Assembly: GCF_025698545.1 (NCBI RefSeq)
Contig: NC_068571.1
Coordinates: 40,953,733 to 41,017,732, forward strand
DNA from: Gossypium raimondii
Taxonomy: Eukaryota; Streptophyta; Magnoliopsida; Malvales; Malvaceae
Direction: 5' to 3'
DNA length: 64,000 nt
Every line of letters starts with the position of its first letter. The first letter of the stretch is position 1. Under the pieces are notes generated by a model. It saw only the letters and a list, made by a program, of their open reading frames with translations, had not been told where the DNA came from and searched no databases. Below, piece after piece: positions 11,038-22,500 of the stretch. A program made the position numbers and the translations under genes.

Positions 11038-11126
11038 GAACCAAACAAAGGATTAAAGTGGGATTAATTGGGGCCCACGGAATAAGGGTCTAATGGCTAT
11101 GCCAATACACCCAACCAAACATGGTG
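11038..11126 (-). repeat. Right TIR and subterminal region of the PIF/Harbinger-like element
   Basis: Read inward from 11126 it gives CACCATGTTTGGTTGGGTGT, then ATTGGCATAGCCATTAGACC. A second CTTTGTTTGGTTCAGTGTAT unit occurs near 11030-11050, echoing the repeated TTTGGTT units of the left end. Confidence 0.7.
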
Positions 11127-11139
11127 TAAGAGTTATAGA

Positions 11140-11658
11140 AAAATTATAAAATGCTTCTTTCGGTACGATAATTTTTATAAAAAAAATTACGAAATTTATA
11201 TTTCTTTACATTTTGTATAATTTTCTTATGACTTTATAAAATTTTATAATTTTTTTATAATTCTATATATTTTATATTTTTTTACGATTTTTATAAAATT
11301 TTACATTTTTTTACTATTTTTTATTTTTTCTATTTTTTCTAATTTTAATTTTTAATTAAAATTTAATAATATTTATAGCTTTTATTGATTTTATTTTTTT
11401 AATTTTTAATAAAAGCATAGGCTTAATTGCTGCTTCTTTTTTGAAAAAAAGTTTGAGAGTCTTTTTGATGCACTTTGAAAGTTCAAGTACCCATTTGAGT
11501 GTAAAAAAAAATTGAAGCTTAATTGTTTTTATTTTTGAAAAGGTTTGAGGAATTTTTTGATGCATTTTAAAAATTCAAATACCCAAATAAGTGGAAAAAA
11601 AGAGAGTAAAGATTATTTTTTAAAAAAAAACTTGAGGATTTCTTACCGCCTTAAGCCA
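11140..11658 (-). repeat. Right arm of the long inverted repeat
   Basis: Its reverse complement carries, in order, GGCTTAAGGCGGTAAGAAAT, TGGGTATTTGAATTTTTAAA, GGGTACTTGAACTTTCAAAG, GACTCTCAAAC and GCAATTAAGCC, matching the left arm at 4903-5310. Together the arms bracket the PIF/Harbinger-like element and suggest nesting. Confidence 0.65.
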
Positions 11659-12800
11659 AAAGGAAAAAATAGCATTATAATAATATTTATTACCCTTTAG
11701 GAAAAAGGATTTTTAAGTCTTTCTCAACTGAGTTGCTCAAGCCTTAAAGATGCCTCTAAACTGATTACCAGGGACTCAAACTTGGGAAGTAGTTTTATAC
11801 TGCGGTGCAAAGTGGATAGTTTATTTTCTTGCCTCTTTACTAAAAGAAAGGCTTAATGCTGAATTTTGCCCTCAAATTAGGTTTGTTTTCTCACTTTTAT
11901 ATTTAAATATTTTTTTTCCTAGATTGATATTTAAACTATCATTTTGGTTTAGTTTTTTTTTTTTTGTAACAGCATTAAAAAAACTGGTTGTCACGTGACA
12001 CCGATCAGAATGTGTCATGTGTACATCCAACCAATCAAAATATGTCATATGGCAATTAAATTTATTTAAAATAAAAAATTGACTCATTATTAATCGATGT
12101 TGACCAACTGTTGACAGTCTACGTGGCTTTATTAGAATGCACCATGTCACCCTCATTTTTTTTAATATTATATATAATATATTAATTTAAAATGTAAAAA
12201 AAACATATATAATATATAAATAATTCAAAAATTATATAAAATAATTTTAATAAAATTCTAAAATATAAAATATAAATTTTAAAAATCAAAATATTATATA
12301 AAATTTTCATTTTTATAAAAATAAAAAGGTATTTAACTTTTAAAATGAAAAAACTTTATTTTGAAAAGTATATTTTTTAAAATTTTCATAAATTTTATTT
12401 TTCAAAACTCTAAATTCTAAAAATTCAAAACAATATATCTAAATTTTATTCTAGACAACATTGAATTTTGATTTTTATATATTTAAAATTATTTTTTCAG
12501 TTTTAAATATTTTATTATTATTTTTCATAATTTTATATTTTATATTTTTTAATTTTATGTTTTTATTTAAAATATGAAAAATATTTCTTCATTTTTATTT
12601 ATTTTTAAAAGGTAAGGACTAAATTGATGAAAATTGTAAATGTTGAGGGCTAAAAGTTATTTTACCTTTTTTAATAGCCACTAACGGAAAAGTTAGACAA
12701 AAGGACCAAGATTTTCAAATAAAAAAATATAGTGACTCAACGTCTCAAAATTAAAATATAAGGACTGAATTTTAAATTTCAAAAGAATACAAGAACCTTT
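11659..12800. other. AT-rich, probably repeat-derived stretch
   Basis: No gene is visible. From about 11850 the sequence resembles a non-autonomous Mutator-type repeat: AGGCTTAATGCTGAATTTTG near the left, then GTGTCATGTGTACATCC and ATATGTCATATGGCAATTAA blocks around 12010-12060, and a TAAGGACTGAATTTTAAATT block near 12760. No clear terminal inverted repeats or target duplication were found. Confidence 0.3.
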
Positions 12801-13289
12801 AACATATATAACATGTCTAGCTATCTATCTATATACAAGTTTCAACTCAAAATTAAATGTGATTGACTAAAATATCTTTCTAAAAATTAATTTTAAATTA
12901 TTTTAAATACTTTGATATTTATAGTAAATTTCTATTAAAATTTAGAATTTTAATTTAAGCTTTTAATTATTAGTGTTTATAAACTCCATGAAAATGACAA
13001 GTAAACAAAAGGATTTTTTTTTAAATTATCAATGTGTTTAATGTTTTAAAAAAAAAAAGGGAGAAACATTCACTATTACAGAAAAATGTCAAGAGAAAAT
13101 CTCTTCACTACCTCTATATCTGATCCACTAAGCATTGCTGTCCATAACATCTTAAGAATGAAGATAACCCAAGAGTCTTGTCATATTCTAGGGTTACTTC
13201 CACTTATTTTTACTTTGGTGAAGTAGTACCTTGTAAAACATCTTCCACGAAACATTTATTGGGATGCAAGATGAAGGTTTTTTCTGAAC
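12801..13289. other. AT-rich intergenic DNA without recognisable features
   Basis: I see no gene, RNA or repeat signature here beyond homopolymer runs. Confidence 0.4.
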
Positions 13290-13760
13290 ATGGGTTATTC
13301 TGACTTGTTCCAAACACGAGTTGTTCTCAATATAATTGTTCTCAACATAGAGGTTGTTTTGAACAAGAGTTGTTATGTGGTGATGCTTTTCTTGGAAGAA
13401 CTTATTTTGAATAATGACTCTTCTAGAAAAACACAATTGTTCTAAATAGAAGTTGTTCCTAACAACGGTTATTCTAAACATAGTTATTCTTAAAATGTCA
13501 TTATTTAAAACAATAGCTTTTCCAAACTTTAGTTGTCCACAACAAGAGTTGTTCTCAAATAACAACTACACTAGATAATGGTTATTCTAATAGAAACTCT
13601 ATTTTGAACATAATTGTTCTCAAACAACAATTTTCTAAACGACTATTTTGAATAATAATTGCTTTTCTAGAAGAGATATTCAATGAAGTAATACAATTAC
13701 TTATTCTTAGTTTGGTAATATAATTCTTGAAACGGTAGTTAAAATTAAGCATATATCGTC
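13290..13760. repeat. Degenerate GTTGTTCT-rich short tandem repeat
   Basis: Variants of GTTGTTCTCAA and TTATTCTAAACA recur every 20-30 bp across roughly 350 bp (for example near 13320, 13334, 13360, 13438, 13455, 13548 and 13612). On the minus strand this makes Asn/Leu-rich frames (NNSCLEQ, RNNFYLEQL) that look like a by-product of the repeat. I do not recognise the repeat family. Confidence 0.55.
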
Positions 13761-13825
13761 TCAATTTATCACGAGATATGGGAGCTGATAAACTCGAAAT
13801 CTAACTTAATAAGTAAATTGTTGAC

Positions 13826-15390
13826 ATGACTCTCGTATCTTCCTTGGTTTTTTCTCTTAATCTCAGACGGTTCTCATCTGAGTTCTGGGCCTCGCTTTGG
13901 TTCACGTACTCGGTAACTCTGTCTCCTCTAATCATTCTTCTCACCTATAAGGGTTCTTTTCATCTTTGGTTTTTCTCCCTTTCCTTTCCCAAGTTTGACT
14001 CTATTTCCTCTATTTTTTTGCTTTCCTGTTCAAATTTCGGTTCTTTCAACTTGGCTCTGGGTCTGTTAGGATTTAAGCTTCATTCTTTATTTTGGGGTTT
14101 TCTTCATTTTGTTTAGGTTTTTTTTCTCTGATTGTTTTTGGTGTTCTGTAAAGTTCTATTGCTCTATGATGATTTGGTTGCTTGGAATTGTAAAAGGCTA
14201 GAACAACAGTGTATTGTCCAAGGTTTGAAGAAGATTTGTCTTAAACAAGACCCCAATATTATATTCCTCATTGAATCTAAGAAAAGGAGTTCTAATTTGG
14301 AAAATCTCAGTAATAGTTTGGGATTCACACATTCTCATTATGTTGATCACATGGGGTCTACTAGGGGCCTTCCCCTTTGATGGTGCCCAAATGTGAGCCT
14401 TTCGGTTTGTGCTGCTACTAAGAATTTTATCGACACCTAGATTGATACTAAAGAGGGTGGTCGATGGTATTGCACCTTTTTATATAAAAGTCCCTATGTC
14501 AGAGGTAAACTTAAATCACAAAGATTATGAGGCGTAGTGTTGCATAGGTGACTTGAACGACGTCTGTTTTAAACTCGAGAAACAAGGTGGTATGCCTATA
14601 AATGTTTTTAGAGTTAGGGATTTCAACAATTTTATCAATAATGTCAATTTGATTGATTTATTGGTTCAAAGAGAAGAGTTCACTTGGGCTTATAATAAGG
14701 AAAATGAAGGTTTTATTAGAGAAAAATTTGATAGAATCCTTTGTAATGCTAGCTTGTTGGATAGTTTCCCATCAGTATTGGGTTTGTTGATATTGCTTTT
14801 GGATCAGATCATAAGCCTCTCTTCTTAGCTCTCGAGAAATGGATAAACATAATCGAAAAACTCTCAAATTTGAGTCAAATAGCTTTTTAATAATGATTGT
14901 AAAGATATTGTAATTGAAGGATGGATTGAAAATGGTATTAGGGAATTTAATAGGAACTTCACGGACATAATTGAGAGTGCAAAGAATGCTCTTTCTCGTT
15001 GGAGTCTTGTTGTCGAAAGGAACATTAGGGAGGATGTTGAAATCTTATTGAGGAAATTAAAGTTCATACAAAACAGAGTGATAACTCAAAGTTGTAAAAA
15101 GGAGCTAAAGTCTCTTAACAAGGAACTTGATGATATATGACCTAGAGAAGAAAGATATTGGCACCAAAGATCTTGTGTTAAGAGGTTTTGTTTTGGTGAT
15201 CAAAACACCAAAATTTTCCTTTCTACTACTATGTTTAATAACAGAAGAAATAATATCAAGAGATTGAATAATGAACAAGACAAATGGATCAACAATGAAA
15301 ACTAACTGTCGAACCATGTTGTGAATTAATTCCAAAAAGCTTTCAAACTTGATAACAATGTTGATGCTTTGAATGTGCTTGATTCCATTA
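13826..15390 (+). mobile_element. LINE (non-LTR retrotransposon) fragment, 5' half
   Basis: Fragments of an apurinic/apyrimidinic-type endonuclease can be read: AWNCKRLEQQCIVQGLKKIC with DPNIIFLIESKK (14170-14290) and, after stops, GDLNDVCFKLEKQGGMPINV with DFNNFINNVNLIDLL and KFDRILCNAS (14545-14780). Near 15145-15300 another frame gives YWHQRSCVKRFCFGDQNTKI, equivalent to the block just before the reverse transcriptase of plant LINEs. The reverse transcriptase itself is missing. Many stops and frameshifts show a long-dead copy, truncated at about 15390 where gypsy sequence begins. Confidence 0.75.
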
Positions 15391-15391
15391 G

Positions 15392-17110
15392 AATATGTTG
15401 GGCTGAGTAACCGGGGTGGGGTGTTTGGCTGTTATCTCTCTTCGCGTCAAAAGGTTCAATATATTCTTAAGAAAAAAAACACATATATAAATATAATAAA
15501 TTAGGAGTATGTTGGGCTGAAAAATCGGGGTGGGGTGCTTGGTTGTCATCTCTCTTCACGTCAAAAGGTTCAATATATTCTTAAGCAAAAAAGAAAAAGT
15601 AATAATAATGAATTGCATTTGAGGACTAGGAGTAGAAACAAATAGGGTGTCTTGGTAAGTTTAATAAATTACCTAATTTCATGAAATAATCCAAGTCGAT
15701 TTTTATTTTTGTGTGATTAAATTGGAATACTTTTTCAGTTTTACTTAAAGCAAGCTAAAGGTTCTCTTTATTTTTCATATGCATTATGTCTAATTTTTAT
15801 AAAATTTTGGAGTGATATTTCTTTCATGGTAAAAACTAAATTTCACAGTGGATAGGAACCATACTTGAGGACAAGCATGGGCTAAGTAGGGGGAATTTGG
15901 TAATACTCTGGATTGACATATTTTTATGTATTAATTGCATATTTATTTCAAGTATGATCCTACTAATTTGAGGTATTTATGGTTTTTTTTATCTTGTAGG
16001 GACTAAATTGAAAGTAAAAAGAAATTTAGGGGCAAAAAGCATGAATTTAAAGATAAAATGGGTCAGCATGCAAAATAGGAAAGAAGTGGTGTCGAAAATA
16101 CATAGTGTGGAAGACTTGGGGGCAACAGTTTAAAGAAGAGATTTTAGAAAAACAAGACTCTATTTAAATTTAATTATATTAGGATTATTGTTATGATTAT
16201 TATTTAGATTTAATTTTAGCTTTTATCTTTATTTATTTTTATTTATCTTTTAGAATTTGAGTAGGAACAAACTAGGTTTTCTAAGTACTATAAATAGGGG
16301 ATGGAGTGACACAAATTTCACTCATATTTTCTGTAAAAGCTTCTCTCTCTAAAGCTCTTGATTCTTGTTCCTTTTTTTATTTAATAAAATTTTATTTTAT
16401 TAAACTTATTTTTTTCTCGAAAAGCATGAGCCACTAAACTCATCTAACCAAAGGTTGTCGAGATTCCTCGAAAAAGGTTCATGAGGCTTAGAATCCGCAC
16501 TTAATCTTCTCAACGAATATTCACCGTTTCTCCGCACCACGGGACTGACGCTTCCATCCATGTCCCTTCAAAAGTGATATTTTCATATTGTGTAAAGGCG
16601 ACCGCTTTATATGTTTTGGGAAGGTTGCACAATTGGTTTGTTAGCTTACTGCGTCAGTGGCTGTTGAGACCAAGAGACAAAATGGTGTGGCATTCGCTAT
16701 TGAGAAGTGATGATCTAGAGTAAGATGATCCCACAAAAGTAATGGTTGGCTAGAGTCAGGTTCCTCTATATCGTAAGTCTAAAATCTAAGTGGAGCTGGT
16801 GGTCGTAGGCGTACTCTTCCACTATAACTGACTTATTCTGCTATGAGAAAGATCATCTAAAAGCCTAGGATTGAACCCAATGAGGATCGAGATAACTGGA
16901 GGCTGAAATCTCTCCATCAAAGATTCTCTTCTTTCAATTCTGTTTATTTTTACAATTTCAATTTCAATTTTTACAATCTCAATTTGTCCATATTTTTAAT
17001 TATCTTTTTTATTTTTTTTAAGTATGTCGTTTTTATTAAACACGACTGTACCTAAAATCTCAAGAAACAAGAAGAGTCCCCGATGATTTGACCCAACTTC
17101 TTTTGAGTAA
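15392..17110 (+). mobile_element. 3' end of an Athila-like gypsy element with LTR
   Basis: 15392-15895 is non-coding interior; a ~80-bp block (GGGGTGGGGTGTTTGGCTGT) occurs twice, 114 bp apart. A polypurine tract (AAGTAGGGGGAATT) ends near 15897 and is followed by TGGTAATACTC, the likely LTR start. The LTR has a promoter-like TATAAATAGGGG at about 16290 and CT-rich leader after it. From 16620 to 17060 it is the inverted counterpart of 3890-4280. It stops abruptly near 17110 with no CA end or duplication found, so it is truncated. Confidence 0.7.
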
Positions 17111-18713
17111 ACTTTTGCTTGATGAAAACCCACAACTCTAACTTTTTAATGATCTCCTGCTAGAATATGATCTATTTTAATTGGTGATAGAATGGGACGT
17201 GTCCAATGTAGACAGGAGCCATCTAATTTGTTTCTTTATATGCATATATAAAATTATATTTTAAGGCTAGACAAGCACTTCAAGATTTCAAATGGCACTC
17301 CCCTGGTCCTACATTGTACAAAGTGTACTCTATTAGATTTTTTTAATGCTAATTTGCTGAAATGGCGCAAATCCAGATTGCAAACCTACAGAACCCACAA
17401 CGTACAGCACATTTCCCCAAGAAAAACACCGATGGTTCAGGGTTTAACAAAATGAATACAATAGAAATTGACTTCCAACTTTTGGACCACTCCTCCATGT
17501 CTGGCTCTCTCAACCTAATCCTAATGTTTTAATTCCTTCAGCTCTCCTGTCTTTTCTTTCTTTTTTAATCTCAAATTCAAAAACTATGCACACTGCATTT
17601 ATCACCTTCAGTAGAGAATCCTTTTAAAGGATACAAATTCTTGTAAAAGAAAAACTGTTTACTACAAAATCTTTAATAAGCTTCAGACTGATAACTGTTT
17701 ACTAAAAAACATTGTTCGGTCAAATTGTTGCTGCCAAAAGTTGACCCACAAAAATTGAATGAAATGAAGATATGGGCATAGCAGATGAAGAACAAGTGAT
17801 GGAATGAGATTATATGAAATCATGACTATTTTTGACAACAATGGTGAGAATAGCTTTAATTTATCATGCGTGCTTTGGTACCTTTTGGTACTGTAATCAG
17901 GCATGGAAAAAGGTGGAAAAAAAGTTGGTGTATAATTTTTAACTGTTTGAATTGGAAAAAGAAAAAGAATATAGTTGTACACCTCGTAAACATGTCATAA
18001 CAATGCGTAAGAACCGGTTTTTTACTAAACTAATCTAAAAAATCAAATATTTATAAGAATAATTTAACTTCAAAAATAATGATGGGAATAACTTGAAATG
18101 AACAATGCCGGACAGTATCAACCCTCCATGACCGATACCTCCATGCAATCAGCAGCTAATGATTAGGGGATAATTGAGTTGGATACCAGCATCGCCCAAT
18201 ACTATTCATTTTAGATTATACCCTTTTTTTTTGAAATTGAGTCACTCTTGTAAATATTTAATTTTTTTTAGATTAGTTGAAAAAAGAGAGCATAGAAACC
18301 TTTTACAATCCATAACCTTAAAAAGGAGAGCATTGTTAGCCATTTCGTACGATGAGAACTGGGGTCCGAAAAAACTGCTCAGGGGACATGGAGGATGGGC
18401 AAAAACCAGATATCCCCACAAAGGGGTCCCCCCTTTGAACTAGCCAACAACATCCTAAATACCTATCTGTTGAATTTGTCAGTTTGCCTTAACTCTAGAT
18501 GCCTTGCAGATGTTGCAGATTGGTGGTGGCTATCTTTACCAAATTAGCTGACCATCCCCTTAAAAGATTCCCCTAACCCCCCAATAAAAAATGATAATAA
18601 TAACTTTTTAAAATTAATACACATTTATACAAGTAACCAACTATAACTATAGTACTGAGTGGTAGATGAAAAGAATAAATTAAAAGAAGAAAAAAAAAGT
18701 GAAAGAAACTCAT
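17111..18713. other. Intergenic DNA downstream of the membrane-protein gene
   Basis: No coding region is supported; the open frames here (e.g. 17683-17982, 18174-18443) have no recognisable domain. The final 100-200 bases before 18714 are presumably the 3' UTR of the minus-strand gene. Confidence 0.4.
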
Positions 18714-19622
18714 CTAGCAGGAATCCAATGGCAATATCTGAGAGGAACATGAAGGGCACTGTGGTAAATATTGGAGAGGTGTTCCATTCTTTCCAACAAT
18801 GAATTTAAGGAAAGACCCTTGTATGTCTTCTGTTAAAATTGGTGTGTTGTTGGCAGCTTTAACACCACAGTTTTGAATGGAACCACCATTTCTTTGTACC
18901 CTTTTCTCAGCTTCTAGCATCAATCTTTCTAAAAGTTTCTCTTCTGCATCCCTTAAGAACTTGAATTTTGGAGGAGGTGAAGATCTAAGCTTGTTTAACT
19001 CTGCATCTGTGGATGATTCAAAGAGGGGATTGAATCCATTGCGGTGATAAGAATCAAAGGGGTTCAAAGGAGGAGACTTCAATGGTGGAGAAGCCAAAGG
19101 ACTAAGAGGAGTGTCAACAGTTAACATAAGATCACTCAAGCTCCCTGTTCTGGATCCTTTTCTGCTCTTCTCACCTCTAGACCTGCCATCTTCAGACTCC
19201 AAATCTTCCTTTGTTTCCTCCTTGATTGTGAAGAGAAATCTGGGTGGACCTGCCAGATTGTGTAGTCTCATGAGCTCTGATTCTACATCCTCTTCTCCAA
19301 AACCCTTCACCAGCAAACTCCTGCTTGAGCCAAGTTCCAAGTCTGGTTCAACACTATTGCTATCTTTGTTTTTAACTAAACCTTGATTATTGTTGTTGTT
19401 GGCAGCGGTGGATGCATGCAAAGAAGCAGATTTTTTCCAGCAGAAGAGTTGAACGAGCTCCTTTGCGTAGTTGTTGTAATCATCTTCAACTTGTGAGCTG
19501 ATAATTCTCTTCTTCCACCAAAGCAAATAGTAAAGCTCTGCAACAAGAGCCAGTAGAAGACAACCAAAAACCAAACTTAAACCAATGCTTAACCCACTGA
19601 AAGATGTCATTTTTGCTTGCAA
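18714..19622 (-). CDS. Plant-specific single-pass membrane protein of unknown function
   Basis: A single uninterrupted coding exon of 302 residues. Residues about 8-33 (SGLSIGLSLVFGCLLLALVA, then ELYYLLWW) form one hydrophobic helix followed by KKR, suggesting a signal anchor with the rest cytosolic. The middle is acidic and Ser/Pro-rich and probably disordered (SLSDLMLTVDTPLSPLASPP). A helical KFLRDAEEKLLERLMLEAEK segment lies around residues 222-241. The C-terminus FLKFIVGKNGTPLQYLPQCP with a CPSC pair looks like a conserved tail. I recognise the general layout of an uncharacterised plant family but no function. The start at 19622 gives MQAKMTSFSG; the second ATG (19610) is equally plausible. 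A 5' UTR intron lies upstream. Codon use and the intact frame support a real gene. Confidence 0.8.
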   Translation of the reverse strand: MQAKMTSFSGLSIGLSLVFGCLLLALVAELYYLLWWKKRIISSQVEDDYNNYAKELVQLFCWKKSASLHASTAANNNNNQGLVKNKDSNSVEPDLELGSSRSLLVKGFGEEDVESELMRLHNLAGPPRFLFTIKEETKEDLESEDGRSRGEKSRKGSRTGSLSDLMLTVDTPLSPLASPPLKSPPLNPFDSYHRNGFNPLFESSTDAELNKLRSSPPPKFKFLRDAEEKLLERLMLEAEKRVQRNGGSIQNCGVKAANNTPILTEDIQGSFLKFIVGKNGTPLQYLPQCPSCSSQILPLDSC

Positions 19623-19699
19623 ATTTCACATCTCCTGGAATATATCTTATCTTGGTTTTGCAAATTCCACAATATTCTCTCTCTCTTTCTCTGAGAACT

Positions 19700-19997
19700 C
19701 TGTAAAAGAAAAAGGAAAGAGAAAAGGAGTTTAAATCATGCCACAACTTCCATGTGAGGTACACAACCGAGACCAAAAGCCTCTTTTTTTCTAAAGGAAA
19801 CAAAAAAAAAACGATAATGGAATATTGAAGTATAACCTTCACTTTTACTGCAAATTCACAAGCTAAGATTCCGTGTGGTAAAGCACTATGGACCATGTAT
19901 ATCTATCTATCTGCCTACAACACACGCCATGAGGAACCTAAGGAAATGCCGAGGAAATTTCACCAGAGATTAAAAATAAAATAAAGAAGAAGCTTAC
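19700..19997 (-). other. 5' UTR intron of the membrane-protein gene
   Basis: On the minus strand there is a donor ATAAG|GTAAGC at 19997 and an acceptor TTCTTTTACAG|AGTTC ending at 19700, giving a 298-bp intron about 80 bp before the start codon. A leader exon runs rightward, with a possible TATA-like GTATTTATG near 20305. Prediction from splice motifs only. Confidence 0.55.
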
Positions 19998-20339
19998 CTT
20001 ATACGTCCAAAATTTCTCAGCAACAATGGAACACCAAAATAAATAAATAAAAAAAATAAACAAAGAAGGGTTGCAGAGCGAGAGAAAGAGTAGGAAATTA
20101 AATGATTTGTACAATAGTGCTGAAAGGTGTGGAAATTGTAATAAGGTAGAGAAGGCAGCTCACATGGGCAGGTAATGGTTTTGAATAGAAAAATGAAAAA
20201 GACTGAGGAAACAAACTCAAAAAGGGGTTAAGTGATTGCATCACCCTACGCCCCACTCGGTTGCCTCTATGTAAACCCTCTTTAACTTGGATTACAAGAC
20301 AGTGCCCATAAATACACCCCACATCCATCAAAATCTAGC

Positions 20340-22500
20340 TGTGGGTTTTGATGGAATATGTGAACTAAGCTGATTTTTAACTATTTCATTATCTCATCAA
20401 CTTTATTACAAGAATTTCCCCGTTGGAATTGTTGTCTTTTCTGTCAACTTTTTCCTTTGATTTACCAACTACCTTTGAAATTAAAATGTACCTCTCTTCT
20501 AACTTTTAAAACTTTACTAACTATACCAAATTAAGGAGGCTTTGCTTTTGCCGTTATAACGTTCGTGTTCCAACTCCAAATGGATATTTTGGTTTATTTC
20601 ACATTGAATCTATAGGAAGCCCCAGATTTCCTCCAATCTTTCAAACGATAATAACATTTCATGGAGGGAGGCATCTTTACTAGAAGAGGGAGATTGCATT
20701 TTGCTCCATTTACTCAAAAAGTAAGTAAATTAATTTTCATATGTTAGATTAAAGAGCAAATAATTTTTTTTGTTAAAAATTATATTCATTTCTAATGTTA
20801 AAAACTAGTGTGGTTAATAAAATAATTAAATAGTTATACGAGATATACCGCATGTATCTCATGATGACATACAATAACTAATTTTTAACCGTAAATATGA
20901 TGAAATTCTTAATAAAAAGACCAATTTACTTTTTAATCTAATATATAAAAATTAATTCATTTATTTTTTAATAAAAAATAAAATACAACATCCTTCGTAA
21001 TACTTTTTAGCAATTAAATTGCATGTCCTGTATACAATGACATAGCCTTTTATTTTTCTGTTAGATTTCATTAAAAATGGTTATGATATGATGGATATGC
21101 TGCAGTGCAGCATACGGCAGAAGTACTGTCAACTGTCCCCGTATGGCATACCTATTTTACGTTAAATTCCCTTCTTTAAGCCTGTAATAATTAGTCCCTC
21201 GAGTATTCAATCAAAAAATATACTGTAAGGGAAAATTCAAATAAAAAATAAGAAAAATAATATGGAGAAAAAGGGTGAATTTTGATGTTCAACAGAGTCT
21301 AAAATAAATTTGTAAAGTTAAGCTTTTTAATATCCAACAAGGTCCTCCCAAGTTGGTAGAGTGAGTAAAGAGACATTTAAAGAATTGGCTAACATCAGTC
21401 ACGGGGTGGATGAAATTGACATTGATGGACCTAGGGTTCCTTACATCCCAATGTCCACTCTAAAAATGTCTCATTTGAAGTTACTTGCAAGTAATAATGA
21501 GTACCAACATATTCCCCCCGGGTAAGGTAAAATGACAGATACGGTGTTCAGTTTACATCTCGATTTCTATCCATTAAGTTGCCAAAAGAAACCATGCTAT
21601 TTGGTCAATCCATTAATAATCTTGTCTGTCTGTAATTAATTTTGTTATGTTGTTTTGCTTTCTCATTTTCCATCATTATGAATGTAGTTGGGAAGCTAAC
21701 AATTAGGTTGTTAGTTTATATGGTTAATGATTATACTCGGAATTAAGATTTTAGTATTTAGTAGAGAATAGAGGATAAGTTCATTGGTTAATATCTGAGT
21801 GGCTTGAAAAGCCATTTTAGTAATTAGATTTGAGTGTAATTATAATTAGTGGATCTCACTAACTTGAGTGTAAATCAATTACAGTTTTCCAACTCTTAAG
21901 AAGGGTGAGAATTAGAATAATTACAAACTGTTACTCTCAAATCTAATTCTCAATGCATTTCCAAACACATCTTTAAGTTTAAGAAATCACCTTTATACAA
22001 TAATAATATTATTTAATTTTAGGACATGTAGTTTACTTTTAAGAATATAATTATATATTATTTTATTAACCTCATTTAAATAATTTGGAATTTTATTGAT
22101 TAGAAATGATGACCTACGTAATATTTTTATTAAGTGGTAGCATATATATGCCCTTAGATGTCATGTAAAAGGAAAGGGTTCAAATCATATCAAGCAAGTA
22201 TTACTTACTTCCTCTCAATAGGTGGTTGTACGTTACACAATATTGATGGATTGAAAAATTAATCGATTCTGGACCAATTATACTTCAAAATCTTTTCCAG
22301 GAGCCCCTAAAAGAAGTTGTTAGTTTAGATTAGATGATAAGTTCAAGTAGGAGCTTTTTATTGGGTAATAACTTGAAATACAGACAAGTATAGAATTCAG
22401 TCTACTTTTATTGCTGTAATCCAATCGAAACAGAATAAACTATATAAATATTTATTCAATTAAAAAAATTTATTTTAGGTACTCAAAATAAATATTTTCA
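20340..22500. other. Intergenic DNA with a possible decayed MITE
   Basis: No gene is supported. About 21820-21985 is an imperfect palindrome: AGTAATTAGATTTGAGTGTA on the left pairs with a stretch whose complement reads GAGAATTAGATTTGAGAGTA on the right, consistent with an old MITE. A TTCAAATC box near 22190 resembles a SINE promoter, but there is no second element to support it. Confidence 0.35.

Larger units (their letters stand above)
5381..11126 (-). mobile_element. PIF/Harbinger-like Pack-type transposon (no transposase)
   Basis: The left end starts GGGCACGTTTGGTTCGCTGT; the right end, read inward, starts CACCATGTTTGGTTGGGTGT. Both continue with ATTGG(A/C)ATAG, giving imperfect terminal inverted repeats of about 40 bp. 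The cargo is on the minus strand: exons 1-2 of an LPAT2-like gene (10201-9408), then an intact Myb/SANT ORF1 gene (7795-6742), then a 120-bp tandem array. PIF/Harbinger elements normally have an ORF1 of this type plus a DDE transposase; I see no DDE nuclease, so this copy would need a transposase supplied elsewhere. Flanking triplets (ATA left, TAA right) do not match exactly, so the insertion footprint is uncertain. Confidence 0.7.

Noticed and set aside
5378..11129. Exact 3-bp target duplication for the Harbinger-like element
   Set aside because: The flanking triplets are ATA and TAA; they do not match, and small shifts of the boundary did not give a convincing pair.
13194..13764. Asn/Leu-rich minus-strand frames as possible protein
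   Set aside because: The composition follows directly from the GTTGTTCT repeat; no start context or homology.
22100..22230. Possible third SINE (AGTGGTAG and GGTTCAAATC boxes)
   Set aside because: Short matches to pol III boxes only; no second copy in the window and no shared body with the two SINEs reported.
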